Notes: generated by a model not told the origin, from the sequence alone. DNA of 64,000 nt from an uncultured Pelagibacteraceae bacterium (GCA_902517885.1 CABYDZ010000001.1:1-64000), one strand, 5' to 3'; numbered from the stretch's first letter, positions 15,173 through 23,905 are shown. Numbers and translations: made by a program.

Positions 15173-15913
15173 ATGATTACTCAAGAAAATACAGCAATTA
15201 TTATACCTGCAAGACTTCAAGCTAGCAGACTTCCAAACAAACCTTTGCTTGAAATTCATGGCAAGCCAATGATCCAACACGTTTGGGAAAGAGCTGTTTT
15301 ATCTCAACTCGGTGAGGTTCTTGTCGCTACAGATAGTGTAGATATTAAAAATTTAGTTGAAGGCTTGGGAGGAAATGCATGCATGACATCAGTCAAACAT
15401 ACTTCTGGTACTGATCGAATATATGAGGCCCTAAATAAATTTGATCTTGATCAAAGGATACAATTTGTAATTAATTTACAAGGTGATCTTCCAACAATCA
15501 ATTCAGAAGCACTGAGCACTGTTCTCAGTTTAATTGAAGAAGAGGGTTCTGAAATAGGCACATTAGCATCCGTTTTTAGTGACAAATCAGAAATTAAAAA
15601 AAACCAGGTTGTTAAAGCTTTTTGTGATTATAAAGAAAATGAAAACTCTACTTTTGCTTTAGACTTCATCAGGAAGAATGATAACTATGATGAAAATAAA
15701 TTATATCACCATATTGGGATTTATTCTTTTAGAAGAGAGACTCTTAAAAAGTTTGTTACTTTATCTCAGACTGAAAGAGAGAATAATGAAAAACTCGAAC
15801 AATTAAGAGCCTTAGATAATGATATAAAGATAAAAGTTGGTTTAATTGACTTTTTGCCTTTGGGAGTTGACACTCCTGAGGATTTAGAGGAAATTAAAAA
15901 GATTATAAAGTGA
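15173..15913 (+). CDS. kdsB: 3-deoxy-manno-octulosonate cytidylyltransferase
   Basis: KdsB activates Kdo with CTP to give CMP-Kdo for the lipopolysaccharide inner core. The 246-residue protein has the family's nucleotide-binding start IIPARLQASRLPNKPL and the PMIQHVWERA segment. LVATDS, a GTDRIYEA motif and QGDLPTI (the metal-binding Asp region) follow. The length is normal for the family. Its presence says the cell makes an LPS with Kdo. The stop overlaps the pheA start (TGATG), so the two genes form an operon. An inverted repeat lies immediately upstream. Confidence 0.95.
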   Translation: MITQENTAIIIPARLQASRLPNKPLLEIHGKPMIQHVWERAVLSQLGEVLVATDSVDIKNLVEGLGGNACMTSVKHTSGTDRIYEALNKFDLDQRIQFVINLQGDLPTINSEALSTVLSLIEEEGSEIGTLASVFSDKSEIKKNQVVKAFCDYKENENSTFALDFIRKNDNYDENKLYHHIGIYSFRRETLKKFVTLSQTERENNEKLEQLRALDNDIKIKVGLIDFLPLGVDTPEDLEEIKKIIK

Positions 15914-16746
15914 TGAAAAAAATATCTTACCAGGGAGAACTAGGCGCTTACTCACATTTAGCATGCAAGGAAGCTATGACAGATTATGAATCTGTTCCCT
16001 GTAGAACATTTGAAGCAGCGTTAAATTGTGTTAGAGAAGAGGAAGCAGATTTAGCAATGATACCAGTTGAAAACTCAGTTGCTGGTCGTGTAGCTGATAT
16101 TCATTACTTACTAGGAGATTACGATCTCAAAATTTATGCTGAACATTTTCAGGAAGTAAAGCATCAGTTGCTTGCTAAAAAAGGAGCTTCCATTGATGAA
16201 ATAAAATTTGTAAGAAGTCATACAATGGCAATTGGGCAATGTCAGACCGCAATACAGAGATTAGACCTTAAACCTATTGTTATGGCTGATACAGCTGGCT
16301 CTGCCAAATATATAAGTGAGACGGGTACGAATGAGGACTCTGCAATCGCCTCCCACTTAGCTGCAGAAATTTATGGATTAGAGATTTTAGAGTCAGATAT
16401 TCAAGACATGAAGCACAACACAACACGATTTCTTGTTATGTCAAAGGGCGCACAGCAGAAAAGAGATGCAAAAAAATCATATTTAACTAGCTGTATTTTT
16501 GAAGTTCGAAGTGTTCCTTCAGCGCTATATAAAGCACTTGGAGGATTTGCGACTAATGGAGTGAACTTAACTAAGCTCGAGAGCTTTATTGTTGATGGTG
16601 ATTTCAACAAAGCACAGTTTTATATTGATCTTGATGGTCACGTTGATGATAGTTCTGTTAAAGGAGCTCTAGAAGAGTTGTCATTCTATACAGAAAAACT
16701 TCAGGTTCTAGGCGTTTACCCAAAACATTCCTACAGGAACCAATAA
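15913..16746 (+). CDS. pheA: Prephenate dehydratase
   Basis: This 277-residue monofunctional prephenate dehydratase converts prephenate to phenylpyruvate for phenylalanine synthesis. It starts with the catalytic-domain motif SYQGELGAYSHLA and contains PVENSVAGRV and NTTRFLVM (the conserved Thr-Arg-Phe). A C-terminal ACT domain (about residues 190-270) contains GGFATNGVNLTKLESF, which resembles the ESRP phenylalanine-binding region of the family, so feedback control by phenylalanine is expected. There is no chorismate mutase domain. I chose the ATG at 15913 (one-base overlap with kdsB); a GTG at 15910 precedes it. It is convergent with nudC with one base between the stops. Confidence 0.95.
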   Translation: MKKISYQGELGAYSHLACKEAMTDYESVPCRTFEAALNCVREEEADLAMIPVENSVAGRVADIHYLLGDYDLKIYAEHFQEVKHQLLAKKGASIDEIKFVRSHTMAIGQCQTAIQRLDLKPIVMADTAGSAKYISETGTNEDSAIASHLAAEIYGLEILESDIQDMKHNTTRFLVMSKGAQQKRDAKKSYLTSCIFEVRSVPSALYKALGGFATNGVNLTKLESFIVDGDFNKAQFYIDLDGHVDDSSVKGALEELSFYTEKLQVLGVYPKHSYRNQ

Positions 16747-16747
16747 T

Positions 16748-17671
16748 TTATTTACTGTGTAACCATTCAACAATAAGTTGATGAGCTATAGCCATAGCGG
16801 GAGGAATCCAGATTCTGTCAAGGCTTTTGCCAACAAAAATTCGATTTATATCTTCGCGAGATAACCAAACTGCATGTTCAATCTCATCTTCATCTAAATT
16901 AGTTTTGTCATCATCCACATTTGAAAAACATCCAATCATCAATTGTGAAGAAAAAGGCCATGGCTGTGTAAATTTGTACTCAACGCTGGTTACATTAAGG
17001 CCCACCTCTTCTTTCACTTCCCTTATAACTGCATCTTCAATAGTTTCTCCTGGTTCGAGAAAGCCAGCCAGAGCAGAGTACATTCTTGGGGGAAAAATCG
17101 ACTGACGCCCTAAAAGACATTTTTCATTATAAATGGGCAGCATGATAACGACAGGGTCCACGCGAGGGAATAATTCGGTTTTGCAGTTAACACAAACTTT
17201 TTTAGAGCCAGCATCGACTGTTTTGAGTTTTGAATTTTCACACCGACTACAAAAAATATTAACAGCATTCCACTCTACCATTGATTTGGCTTGAGCAAGA
17301 ATTCCTGTATCTTCAGGTGATAAGCTTTGAGCAATAGATCTTAAATCGATAAATTTACATCCAATAAAAACTTCTATATCAAAATGACTACGCTCCTTAG
17401 TAATATCTATAGCATAATATTTTATACTTTTCATTTCACCGAGAAAGATAACCTGACAGGCTTCAAAGTGTTTCTTAATCGAGTCGAACTTAGCTAAATA
17501 TATTGTAGAATTACTTCCTGGTTCTTTGCTTACTTGAATGAGAGGCTTGCCAGAGTCAAAAATAATATATCTCGCATCAGAGCTGCTCATTGAGGTTTTT
17601 TGCCACTCTTTATCACTTCTAATACTAGACATTCTATCTAGAGGATTATTTGCAAATACAATTTTACTCAT
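16748..17671 (-). CDS. nudC: NAD(H) diphosphatase NudC
   Basis: The 307-residue protein has the NudC layout: an N-terminal domain, a zinc ribbon with Cys141, Cys144, Cys160 and Cys163, and a Nudix box at 203-225 (GFLEPGE...REVKEEVG). The QPWPF motif at 236-240 marks the NADH pyrophosphatase subfamily. It hydrolyses NADH/NAD+ to NMN(H) and AMP and can remove NAD caps from RNA. The gene is transcribed away from the SRP RNA, with about 50 bases between their starts, and is convergent with pheA. No unusual features are seen. Confidence 0.93.
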   Translation of the reverse strand: MSKIVFANNPLDRMSSIRSDKEWQKTSMSSSDARYIIFDSGKPLIQVSKEPGSNSTIYLAKFDSIKKHFEACQVIFLGEMKSIKYYAIDITKERSHFDIEVFIGCKFIDLRSIAQSLSPEDTGILAQAKSMVEWNAVNIFCSRCENSKLKTVDAGSKKVCVNCKTELFPRVDPVVIMLPIYNEKCLLGRQSIFPPRMYSALAGFLEPGETIEDAVIREVKEEVGLNVTSVEYKFTQPWPFSSQLMIGCFSNVDDDKTNLDEDEIEHAVWLSREDINRIFVGKSLDRIWIPPAMAIAHQLIVEWLHSK

Positions 17672-17722
17672 GATTTTATTTATTTAATAAACAACATTTA
17701 AGGATCGTATGCTACAATATTT

Positions 17723-17814
17723 TGGGAGATTGAGTAGACAAGTTATTCGCCAATCCGGTCAGGTCTGAAAAGAAGCAGCCGCAACGATGATATTTGGGTT
17801 ACTTTAATCTCCCA
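17723..17814 (+). ncRNA. ffs: Signal recognition particle RNA (small bacterial, 4.5S)
   Basis: The 5' and 3' ends pair perfectly (TGGGAGAT with ATCTCCCA), and the apical part contains GGTCAGGTC...GAAGCAGCC, the universally conserved SRP domain IV sequence that binds Ffh. The tetraloop reads GAAA (17767-17770) closed by a U-A pair, where most bacterial SRP RNAs have GGAA closed by C-G. Length of about 92 bases is normal for the small form. The location immediately upstream of dnaX is the usual alphaproteobacterial arrangement. A possible -10 (TACAAT at 17713-17718) precedes it. Confidence 0.95.
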
Positions 17815-17832
17815 CAGAATTAATATAGATAG

Positions 17833-19104
17833 ATGTCAGAACAAAAAAATTTACCAATCCCTCTAAAATATCGACCATTAAAGTTTAGTGAACTTATTGG
17901 TCAAAGCCTCATGTCTCAAACTATTCAAAAAGCAATTCAGACAGACCGTATTGCTAATGCGTATTTGCTTACAGGCGTGAGAGGCGTTGGAAAAACTACA
18001 ACAGCAAGGATAATTGCTAAATCATTAAATTGTATGAATATAGACTCAAATGATGAAAAAGAGCCATGCGGTGTTTGTGAAAATTGTATTGCTATAACAG
18101 AGTCCAGGAGTGTTGATGTATATGAAATGGATGCAGCGTCACGAACGGGTATTGCTGATATACGAGAATTGATTGAGGGTGTCCAATACTCACCTGTATC
18201 TTCCAAATATAAAGTTTATATTATTGATGAAGTTCATATGTTATCTACAGCAGCTTTTAATGGATTGCTTAAAACCTTAGAAGAGCCACCACCGCATGTA
18301 AAATTTATTTTTGCGACGACTGAAGTGAGAAAGATTCCAACAACAATCTTATCTAGATGTCAAAGATACGATCTTAAACGAGTTGAGCCTGAAGATTTAA
18401 TTTCTTTCCTAAAGAAAATTTGCGATATGGAAAGTGTGCAATTTGACGAGGGCTCATTAAAAATTATTGCACGTGCAGCTGACGGTTCAGTTAGAGATGG
18501 ATTATCAATTTTAGATCAATCAATTACATTCTCTGATAAAGAGTTAACAGAAAGCAAAGTAAAAGAAATGATAGGATTAAACGATCCTACAGAAATAATC
18601 GATTTTATAAAATTATTGACTTCAGGTGAGACGATCAAGTGTATTGAAATGATTAATTCTTTTTATGATAATGGAGCTGATCCATCTGTAATTGTTCGTG
18701 ATTTAATTTCATCCATTCATGACATATCCATGGTAAAAATAAATGCTGATCAAGGCGTAAAAAACTCACTGACTGAAGCAGAGTATAAAGAAGTTAAGGA
18801 AATTGCAGATAATGTTGACTTACCAACGCTCTCAATGTTTTGGCAAATGCTCAATAAAGGACTGGGTGAGGTATCGGACTCATTTTCTCCAATTTCTGCT
18901 CTCGAAATGCTGATAATTAGAATTATTTATTTAAATGATATTCCAAAACCCGATCAGCTGATTGGTGATTTAAACAATTTGGTTGAAAATCAGGCCAATA
19001 ACGTAGAAAGTATAAAAGTTAAAGAAGTCAAAGAAATGGATCCAAAACTAAAGGAAATTGTTGACTTTTTTCCTGGTACAAAAGTGGAGAATTTAGAAGA
19101 ATAG
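17833..19104 (+). CDS. dnaX: DNA polymerase III subunit gamma/tau (short form)
   Basis: The clamp-loader ATPase subunit shows Walker A GVRGVGKT at 48-55, a zinc site (Cys67, Cys79, Cys82, Cys85), Walker B IIDEVH near 130-135, and the SRC sensor motif (ILSRCQRYD) near 170. Domain III for oligomerisation follows to about residue 370. At 423 residues it is the length of a gamma subunit: the tau-specific C-terminal domains that bind DnaB helicase and the polymerase alpha subunit are missing or reduced to a short acidic tail. It starts 18 bases after the SRP RNA and is followed by ybaB after 4 bases, the conserved dnaX-ybaB-recR operon. Confidence 0.95.
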   Translation: MSEQKNLPIPLKYRPLKFSELIGQSLMSQTIQKAIQTDRIANAYLLTGVRGVGKTTTARIIAKSLNCMNIDSNDEKEPCGVCENCIAITESRSVDVYEMDAASRTGIADIRELIEGVQYSPVSSKYKVYIIDEVHMLSTAAFNGLLKTLEEPPPHVKFIFATTEVRKIPTTILSRCQRYDLKRVEPEDLISFLKKICDMESVQFDEGSLKIIARAADGSVRDGLSILDQSITFSDKELTESKVKEMIGLNDPTEIIDFIKLLTSGETIKCIEMINSFYDNGADPSVIVRDLISSIHDISMVKINADQGVKNSLTEAEYKEVKEIADNVDLPTLSMFWQMLNKGLGEVSDSFSPISALEMLIIRIIYLNDIPKPDQLIGDLNNLVENQANNVESIKVKEVKEMDPKLKEIVDFFPGTKVENLEE

Positions 19105-19108
19105 TAGC

Positions 19109-19432
19109 ATGAATAATTTTAATAACATGATCAAGCAAGCCCAAGAGCTTCAACAGAAAATGGCAGATGCGCAACAGAAAGTTGAAACACTTGAGGCAGA
19201 AGGTGTTGCTGGTGGTGGAATTGTAAAGGTTACAATTAATGGTAAGAATAATGTAACCTCAATTAATATCGATGACAGTGTCATTGATAAAAATGAAAAA
19301 GAAATATTAGAAGATCTTATTATGGCAGCATTTAATGATGCTAAAGAAAAAATACAAAAAAAGATAGCCGATGAAATGAGTTCAGTTACTGGAGGATTAA
19401 AACTTCCCCCAGGAATGAAATTGCCTTTTTAA
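19109..19432 (+). CDS. ybaB: YbaB/EbfC family nucleoid-associated protein
   Basis: The 107-residue protein has the family's N-terminal helix rich in Gln and Met (MIKQAQELQQKMADAQQKVETLEAEG), the central GGGIVKVTINGK beta segment, and the C-terminal MSSVTGGLKLPPGMKLPF tail that is nearly invariant. YbaB forms dimers that bind DNA with little sequence specificity. It is placed between dnaX and recR, 4 bases after one and 1 base before the other, so the three are co-transcribed. Confidence 0.95.
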   Translation: MNNFNNMIKQAQELQQKMADAQQKVETLEAEGVAGGGIVKVTINGKNNVTSINIDDSVIDKNEKEILEDLIMAAFNDAKEKIQKKIADEMSSVTGGLKLPPGMKLPF

Positions 19433-19433
19433 A

Positions 19434-20039
19434 ATGCGATCCCGATCTTCGAATTCAGAAATTGATAAACTGATATTATTAATAAGTAAGTTGCCTGGCT
19501 TTGGTCCAAAGTCAGCAAGTAGGGCAGCTTTACACCTTTTAAAAAAAAAGGAACAGCTAATGATACCTCTGGCAGAAGCACTTCTATCTTCCAGTGAAAA
19601 AATTATCACATGTGAAGTATGTGGAAACATCGATTTGCATAGCCCATGCAGTATTTGTAATGATGAGAAACGGTCAAAAAAACAAATTTGTGTAGTGGAG
19701 AATATTGCTGACTTATGGGCACTAGAAAAAGCAGAAGTGTTTAATGGAATGTATCATATTCTTGGGGGTAATTTATCTGCGATAAATAGTGTAGGTCCTG
19801 AGGATCTTAATTTAAAAAAGTTAATCGATAGGGTGCGTGGTGATGAAGTGGAAGAGGTAATATTAGCTCTTAGTGCAACAGTAGATGGCCAAACTACCGC
19901 ACATTATGTTGCAGATACTTTGTCTCAAAAAAATATAGTTGTAAGCCGTTTAGGACATGGTGTCCCAGTAGGAGGAGAACTAGATTATATGGATGAAGGC
20001 ACTATCGCAGCTGCCTTAAGCGCTCGCCAGAAAATATAG
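19434..20039 (+). CDS. recR: Recombination mediator protein RecR
   Basis: RecR works with RecF/RecO to load RecA on SSB-coated gaps. The 201-residue protein has the helix-hairpin-helix LPGFGPKSASR (20-30), a zinc finger with Cys60, Cys63, Cys72 and Cys75, and a Toprim domain (ICVVENIADLWALEKA and the YHILGGNLSA motif). A C-terminal Walker-B-like HGVPVGGELDYMDEGT region follows. Length and motif order are standard. It closes the dnaX-ybaB-recR operon; def follows after 70 bases. Confidence 0.95.
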   Translation: MRSRSSNSEIDKLILLISKLPGFGPKSASRAALHLLKKKEQLMIPLAEALLSSSEKIITCEVCGNIDLHSPCSICNDEKRSKKQICVVENIADLWALEKAEVFNGMYHILGGNLSAINSVGPEDLNLKKLIDRVRGDEVEEVILALSATVDGQTTAHYVADTLSQKNIVVSRLGHGVPVGGELDYMDEGTIAAALSARQKI

Positions 20040-20109
20040 TTATGTCTGTTTTTCAGTCATTTTTCTATTCAATCTTGACCTAGTAACTAAGTTAGCCTAT
20101 CTAAGATTT

Positions 20110-20646
20110 ATGGCTATAAAGAAAATCCTTACTGCTCCAGATCCTTTTTTAAAGCAGGTATCAACTCCAGTGAAGGAAGTAACAAAAGATATCCAATTAT
20201 TAATGGATGATATGCTTGATACTATGTATGACGCTCCTGGTATTGGTTTAGCCGCAGTACAAATAGGAGTTCCTCTAAGAGTAATAGTGATGGATATCAG
20301 CTGGAGAAATGAAGACGGAAAGAAAGAACCTTATTTTTTTGTTAATCCTGAAATTAAAGTAAAGACAAAGAATATGTCAACATATGAAGAGGGTTGCCTC
20401 TCAGTTCCTGATCAGTACGCTGAAATTGATAGACCTGAGGAATGTGAGGTAAGCTACCTAGATTACAATGGAAAGAAGGCAACATTGCACGCGGAAGGAC
20501 TTCTCGCTACCTGTATCCAACATGAAATGGATCATCTTGAAGGCATTCTATTTATTGATTATTTATCAAATTTGAAAAAAAATATGATTGTTAAAAAATT
20601 AATCAAATCAAAAAAACAATCGAGTAAAGAGCGCATCGTCGCTTAA
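20110..20646 (+). CDS. def: Peptide deformylase
   Basis: This metalloenzyme removes the formyl group from nascent proteins. All three signature motifs are present in the 178-residue protein: GIGLAAVQ at 44-51, EGCLSVP at 94-100 with metal ligand Cys96, and HEMDH at 138-142 with two metal-ligand histidines and the catalytic Glu139. The gene is followed after 5 bases by fmt and then truA, the common def-fmt-truA operon, so formylation and deformylation enzymes are made together. Confidence 0.97.
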   Translation: MAIKKILTAPDPFLKQVSTPVKEVTKDIQLLMDDMLDTMYDAPGIGLAAVQIGVPLRVIVMDISWRNEDGKKEPYFFVNPEIKVKTKNMSTYEEGCLSVPDQYAEIDRPEECEVSYLDYNGKKATLHAEGLLATCIQHEMDHLEGILFIDYLSNLKKNMIVKKLIKSKKQSSKERIVA

Positions 20647-20651
20647 TCAAA

Positions 20652-21572
20652 ATGACTAATTTTCGAATTCTTTTTATGGGTACAGCCCCTTTTTCTATAC
20701 CCACTTTACAAAAAATTATTACGAGTGGACATGAGCTCAAAGGTGTATACACATCGCCGTCTAAAAAAGCTAATCGCGGAATGCAAATTTCAAAGTCACC
20801 AGTAGCATTGTATGCAGAAGAGAATAATTTAGAGTTATATTCACCAAAAGAATTACGTTCTCCAGAAGAGATTAAATTTATCAAAGATATGAATCTTGAC
20901 TTCATAGTTGTTATTGCCTATGGCCTCATACTCCCTGAAGAGATTCTTAATCTTCCAAAATTTGGATGCTATAATCTCCATGCCTCGATTTTGCCAAGAT
21001 GGAGAGGGGCAGCACCTATTCAAAGATCCATGATTGAAGGAGACGAAATGACTGGAGTGACCATTATGAAAATGAACAAGGGATTAGATACCGGAGATAT
21101 TGTTTTACAAGACAAAATCAAAATTAATATTTCAGAGAGTTACACAGAATTAGAAACAAGGCTTTCATTAATGGGAGCTGAATTATTTGAAAAATTTTTC
21201 AAAGACTCTTTATTCAAAAATATTATGCAGAAGCAAGATGATACTCTCTCTTCTTACGCAGAAAAAATATCTAAGCAAGAAACTAAGATAGATTGGAAAG
21301 AGGATGCCTTAAAAATAGTAAGACGAATTAATGCATACAATCCCAATCCAGGCGCCTGGTTTATGTGGAAAAATAAAAGAGTAAAAATATTAAAAGCAAT
21401 CGAGGTTGATATTGACGCTGAACCAGGAAAAGTTTTTGATGATGATCTGACTATTGCTTGTGGAAATAAATCAATTAGACCATTAATTTTAAAGGTAGAA
21501 GGCAAACAAAGTTGCGGTATAGAGGAATTTTTACTGGGCAATAAAATATCAGTAGGCTCAATACTTGAATGA
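20652..21572 (+). CDS. fmt: Methionyl-tRNA formyltransferase
   Basis: The enzyme formylates initiator Met-tRNA using 10-formyl-tetrahydrofolate. The 306-residue protein has the N-terminal FMGTAPFSIPTL and the catalytic set Asn108, His110 (YNLHASILPRWRGAAPI) and Asp146 (GLDTGDI). A C-terminal OB-like tRNA-binding domain begins near residue 205. The length is normal. It lies 5 bases after def and overlaps truA by 4 bases (ATGA), consistent with one transcript. Confidence 0.97.
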   Translation: MTNFRILFMGTAPFSIPTLQKIITSGHELKGVYTSPSKKANRGMQISKSPVALYAEENNLELYSPKELRSPEEIKFIKDMNLDFIVVIAYGLILPEEILNLPKFGCYNLHASILPRWRGAAPIQRSMIEGDEMTGVTIMKMNKGLDTGDIVLQDKIKINISESYTELETRLSLMGAELFEKFFKDSLFKNIMQKQDDTLSSYAEKISKQETKIDWKEDALKIVRRINAYNPNPGAWFMWKNKRVKILKAIEVDIDAEPGKVFDDDLTIACGNKSIRPLILKVEGKQSCGIEEFLLGNKISVGSILE

Positions 21573-22309
21573 AGAGGTACAAAATAAAAATTGAATATGA
21601 TGGCACTCCATTTATCGGTTGGCAAAGGCAAGACAATGGGCAATCGATACAAGGGGCCATAGAAAATTCGATAAAAAATTTATTTGAGGAAACTGTGACT
21701 ATTTTCGGAGCCGGAAGAACAGATGCTGGCGTTCATGCCATGGGACAGGTCGCTCATTTTGATATCAATAACAAAGAGCTTGAACCTTTTGTAATTAAAA
21801 ATGCGCTCAATGATCATCTACGCCCCTTTCCAATAGCTATCTTAGAAGTTGATGAAGTTGATAGTACATTTCATGCCCGTTTTAATGCACTTCAAAGAAA
21901 ATATTTATACCGAATAGTTAATCGTAAATCTCCCTTAACTATTGAAAAGGGTAGAGCATGGCATGTGCATAAAGAGATAGATGTAGATCTTATGAAGGAA
22001 TGCATATCATCAATTGAAGGCAAACACGACTTTACAACGTTTCGTTCTGCTCATTGCCAGTCAGACAGTCCTATAAAGACAATTGATAGACTTCAAATTA
22101 CAAAATCAGATGAAAATATTTATTTCGGATTTTCAGCAAAATCATTCTTACATCACCAAGTAAGGTCAATTGTTGGGAGTCTCAAATTGGTTGGTGATCA
22201 GAGTTGGTCAGTAAATAATTTCCGTGACGCACTAAACTCAACGGAAAGATCTAGATGCGGTGCTTTAGCCCCGCCAGATGGACTGTATTTTATGGATGTA
22301 AAATATTAA
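21569..22309 (+). CDS. truA: tRNA pseudouridine(38-40) synthase TruA
   Basis: The 246-residue protein isomerises uridines 38-40 in the anticodon arm. It opens with KIEYDGTPFIGWQRQ, has the catalytic Asp52 in GAGRTDAGVHAMGQ, then the ALNDHLRPF and FHARFNALQRKYLYRI motifs, and ends with the family's FLHHQVRSIVGSL and LAPPDGLYF. It overlaps fmt by 4 bases. A weak terminator-like hairpin follows. In many alphaproteobacteria truA is followed by dapE; here another set of genes lies between. Confidence 0.96.
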   Translation: MKRYKIKIEYDGTPFIGWQRQDNGQSIQGAIENSIKNLFEETVTIFGAGRTDAGVHAMGQVAHFDINNKELEPFVIKNALNDHLRPFPIAILEVDEVDSTFHARFNALQRKYLYRIVNRKSPLTIEKGRAWHVHKEIDVDLMKECISSIEGKHDFTTFRSAHCQSDSPIKTIDRLQITKSDENIYFGFSAKSFLHHQVRSIVGSLKLVGDQSWSVNNFRDALNSTERSRCGALAPPDGLYFMDVKY

Positions 22310-22332
22310 AAATTACAGATTTATTAATTAAG

Positions 22333-22354
22333 AAGCTAAAATTTAGCCTTTTTA
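22333..22354 (+). terminator. Weak terminator-like hairpin after truA
   Basis: GCTAAA and TTTAGC, separated by one base and hence needing a smaller effective stem, are followed by CCTTTTTAT. The stem is AT-rich and the loop tight, so efficiency is doubtful. It is at the right place to end the def-fmt-truA transcript. Confidence 0.3.
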
Positions 22355-22404
22355 TATATTACGTCTATGAAAAAATTTTCTTTTAATTTTTAAAGGAGAA
22401 TAAT

Positions 22405-23049
22405 ATGGTTGCAATTTTTTCAGGTTCGCGGTGGATGTCTGCAAAGCCAGCTGGTATGGATTGGCTTATGAAGATGGCAAAGCTTTATAAAGAACACGGT
22501 GCTGATTTTTATATGAATATACCAGTAAGAGGTACTCAAAATCCAGGTGTAGATTTAGGTGCTCAATTTGAAAGTGCAAAAGCTTACGGAGAATTCATGG
22601 ATAAGCTTAATGACGATTCAAATTATCAGTCCTTAATGCAACAGGTCCTGACTGAGGGCACCAGTATGATAAGTATGGTTAATTCATATGAATGTACTGC
22701 CGATCCCGAAATGGGCAAGTTGATTGACACCTCTTTACCTTATTTTAAGATAACAGTTTTCGCGTCAGCTGGGCCAGGTAAAATGGAGAGCATGATGAAA
22801 AGTACTGCTATTGCTAAAAAGTTGCAAGAAGCGATGGGAGTTGATGTATCTGTTTGGAGAGGTATCGCTGGAGAGCCGCCAGCTTTTGTTTACATAGAAG
22901 GACATAAAAGTTGCGCCGCATATGGAGAAATGTTAGATGGTTCAAATGCTAGCGATGACTTTAATAAATGGGTTAATGATGCAATGAATGATCCGTCTGG
23001 AGTTATAGGAATTCAAACACTGGCGAGAAGTATCAAACACATGGTTTAA
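22405..23049 (+). CDS. Unknown protein with two similar alpha/beta halves
   Basis: I do not recognise a family for this 214-residue soluble protein. The two halves resemble each other: a Met/Lys-rich helix, then GADFYMNIPVRG (about 34-45) against GVDVSVWRGIAG, then AYGEFMDKLNDD (about 62-73) against AYGEMLDGSNAS. This suggests an internal duplication of a ferredoxin-like (dimeric alpha-beta barrel) unit, as in NIPSNAP or ABM-type proteins. It has the best ribosome binding site in the region (AAAGGAGA, 22392-22399, 5 bases before ATG) and a strong hairpin terminator downstream, which point to a well-expressed single gene. No signal peptide is present. Confidence 0.7.
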   Translation: MVAIFSGSRWMSAKPAGMDWLMKMAKLYKEHGADFYMNIPVRGTQNPGVDLGAQFESAKAYGEFMDKLNDDSNYQSLMQQVLTEGTSMISMVNSYECTADPEMGKLIDTSLPYFKITVFASAGPGKMESMMKSTAIAKKLQEAMGVDVSVWRGIAGEPPAFVYIEGHKSCAAYGEMLDGSNASDDFNKWVNDAMNDPSGVIGIQTLARSIKHMV

Positions 23050-23058
23050 TTAATTTTT

Positions 23059-23080
23059 AAGAGGCCTTAATTGGCCTCTT
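23059..23080. terminator. Bidirectional hairpin terminator
   Basis: AAGAGGCC (23059-23066) pairs perfectly with GGCCTCTT (23073-23080) around a 6-base loop, with T-rich flanks on one side and A/T on the other. It lies between convergent genes (22405-23049 plus and 23083-23904 minus) and can serve both. Confidence 0.75.
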
Positions 23081-23082
23081 AA

Positions 23083-23904
23083 TTATTGGGGAGAATTCTC
23101 AATAGTCTGGACACTTATTTCTAAGTTTTCATTGCTATTTCCGTAATAAACACCTCTGATTGGAGCTGCAAAACTTGCATCAAGTCCACAAGAGACTCTG
23201 ATGTATCTCTCATCTGGGGAGCATAGATTTGTAGGATCAAATCCAACCCAACCAAGATCATTTATATAAACTTCAGCCCAGGCATGAGTTGCTTGAAATT
23301 CAGAATCATTTTCATTTTTATGCATATAGCCACTTACATATCTTGAGGGTAACCCAATTGATTTAGCTGCAGAGATCATGATATGAGCCTGGTCTTGACA
23401 CACTCCTTTTTTTTGTTCCATGGACATTGCAGCAGTAGTTTGTGTATTTGTAGTATATGGAACATAATCAATTTTTTCAGAAACAAGTCCAAGAATGTTA
23501 TGTGCAATTTTTAAAATTTCGTCATCGCTACAGGTCTTTCTTGCCTCTAAGCCAAGCTCATAAATCTCTTTGTTAGGCTGAGTAAGTCTTGTATTCCTCA
23601 TGTAAACCAAAGGATTAATTTTATCATTAGTACTTTTGTAAATACCATCAGTATTAAATGTCTCCACAATTCCTTTCACAAGAAAGTAAACATTAGTTTC
23701 TTTCTCTTCACTTTTAAAATTAACAACATTGTTTCCTTCCGCGTCTCTAAAGATATCACCACCCTTCTTTTCATTTCTTGTAACCTCCCAATCAATGATT
23801 TTTAAACCATTGTATGAAGAGGGTATAAGTTTAGTGGTTTGAATTAATCCTAAAAGATTATCATCATAGTGGTAACTTGTTGAATGATTAACAGTGAGGT
23901 GCAT
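23083..23904 (-). CDS. Transglutaminase-like protease-fold protein
   Basis: The 273-residue protein has an N-terminal beta domain typical of bacterial transglutaminase-like proteins (starting MHLTVNHSTSYHYD) and a papain-like core with catalytic Cys169 (KKGVCQDQAH), His207 (ATHAWAEVY) and Asp223 (GFDPTN). It is the last gene of a three-gene cluster with an alpha-E protein and a circularly permuted ATP-grasp. This trio recurs in many bacteria and has been linked by comparative genomics to peptide-bond forming and cleaving systems whose product is unknown. Spacing of 1 base to the alpha-E gene indicates co-transcription. Confidence 0.88.
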   Translation of the reverse strand: MHLTVNHSTSYHYDDNLLGLIQTTKLIPSSYNGLKIIDWEVTRNEKKGGDIFRDAEGNNVVNFKSEEKETNVYFLVKGIVETFNTDGIYKSTNDKINPLVYMRNTRLTQPNKEIYELGLEARKTCSDDEILKIAHNILGLVSEKIDYVPYTTNTQTTAAMSMEQKKGVCQDQAHIMISAAKSIGLPSRYVSGYMHKNENDSEFQATHAWAEVYINDLGWVGFDPTNLCSPDERYIRVSCGLDASFAAPIRGVYYGNSNENLEISVQTIENSPQ

Positions 23905-23905
23905 A

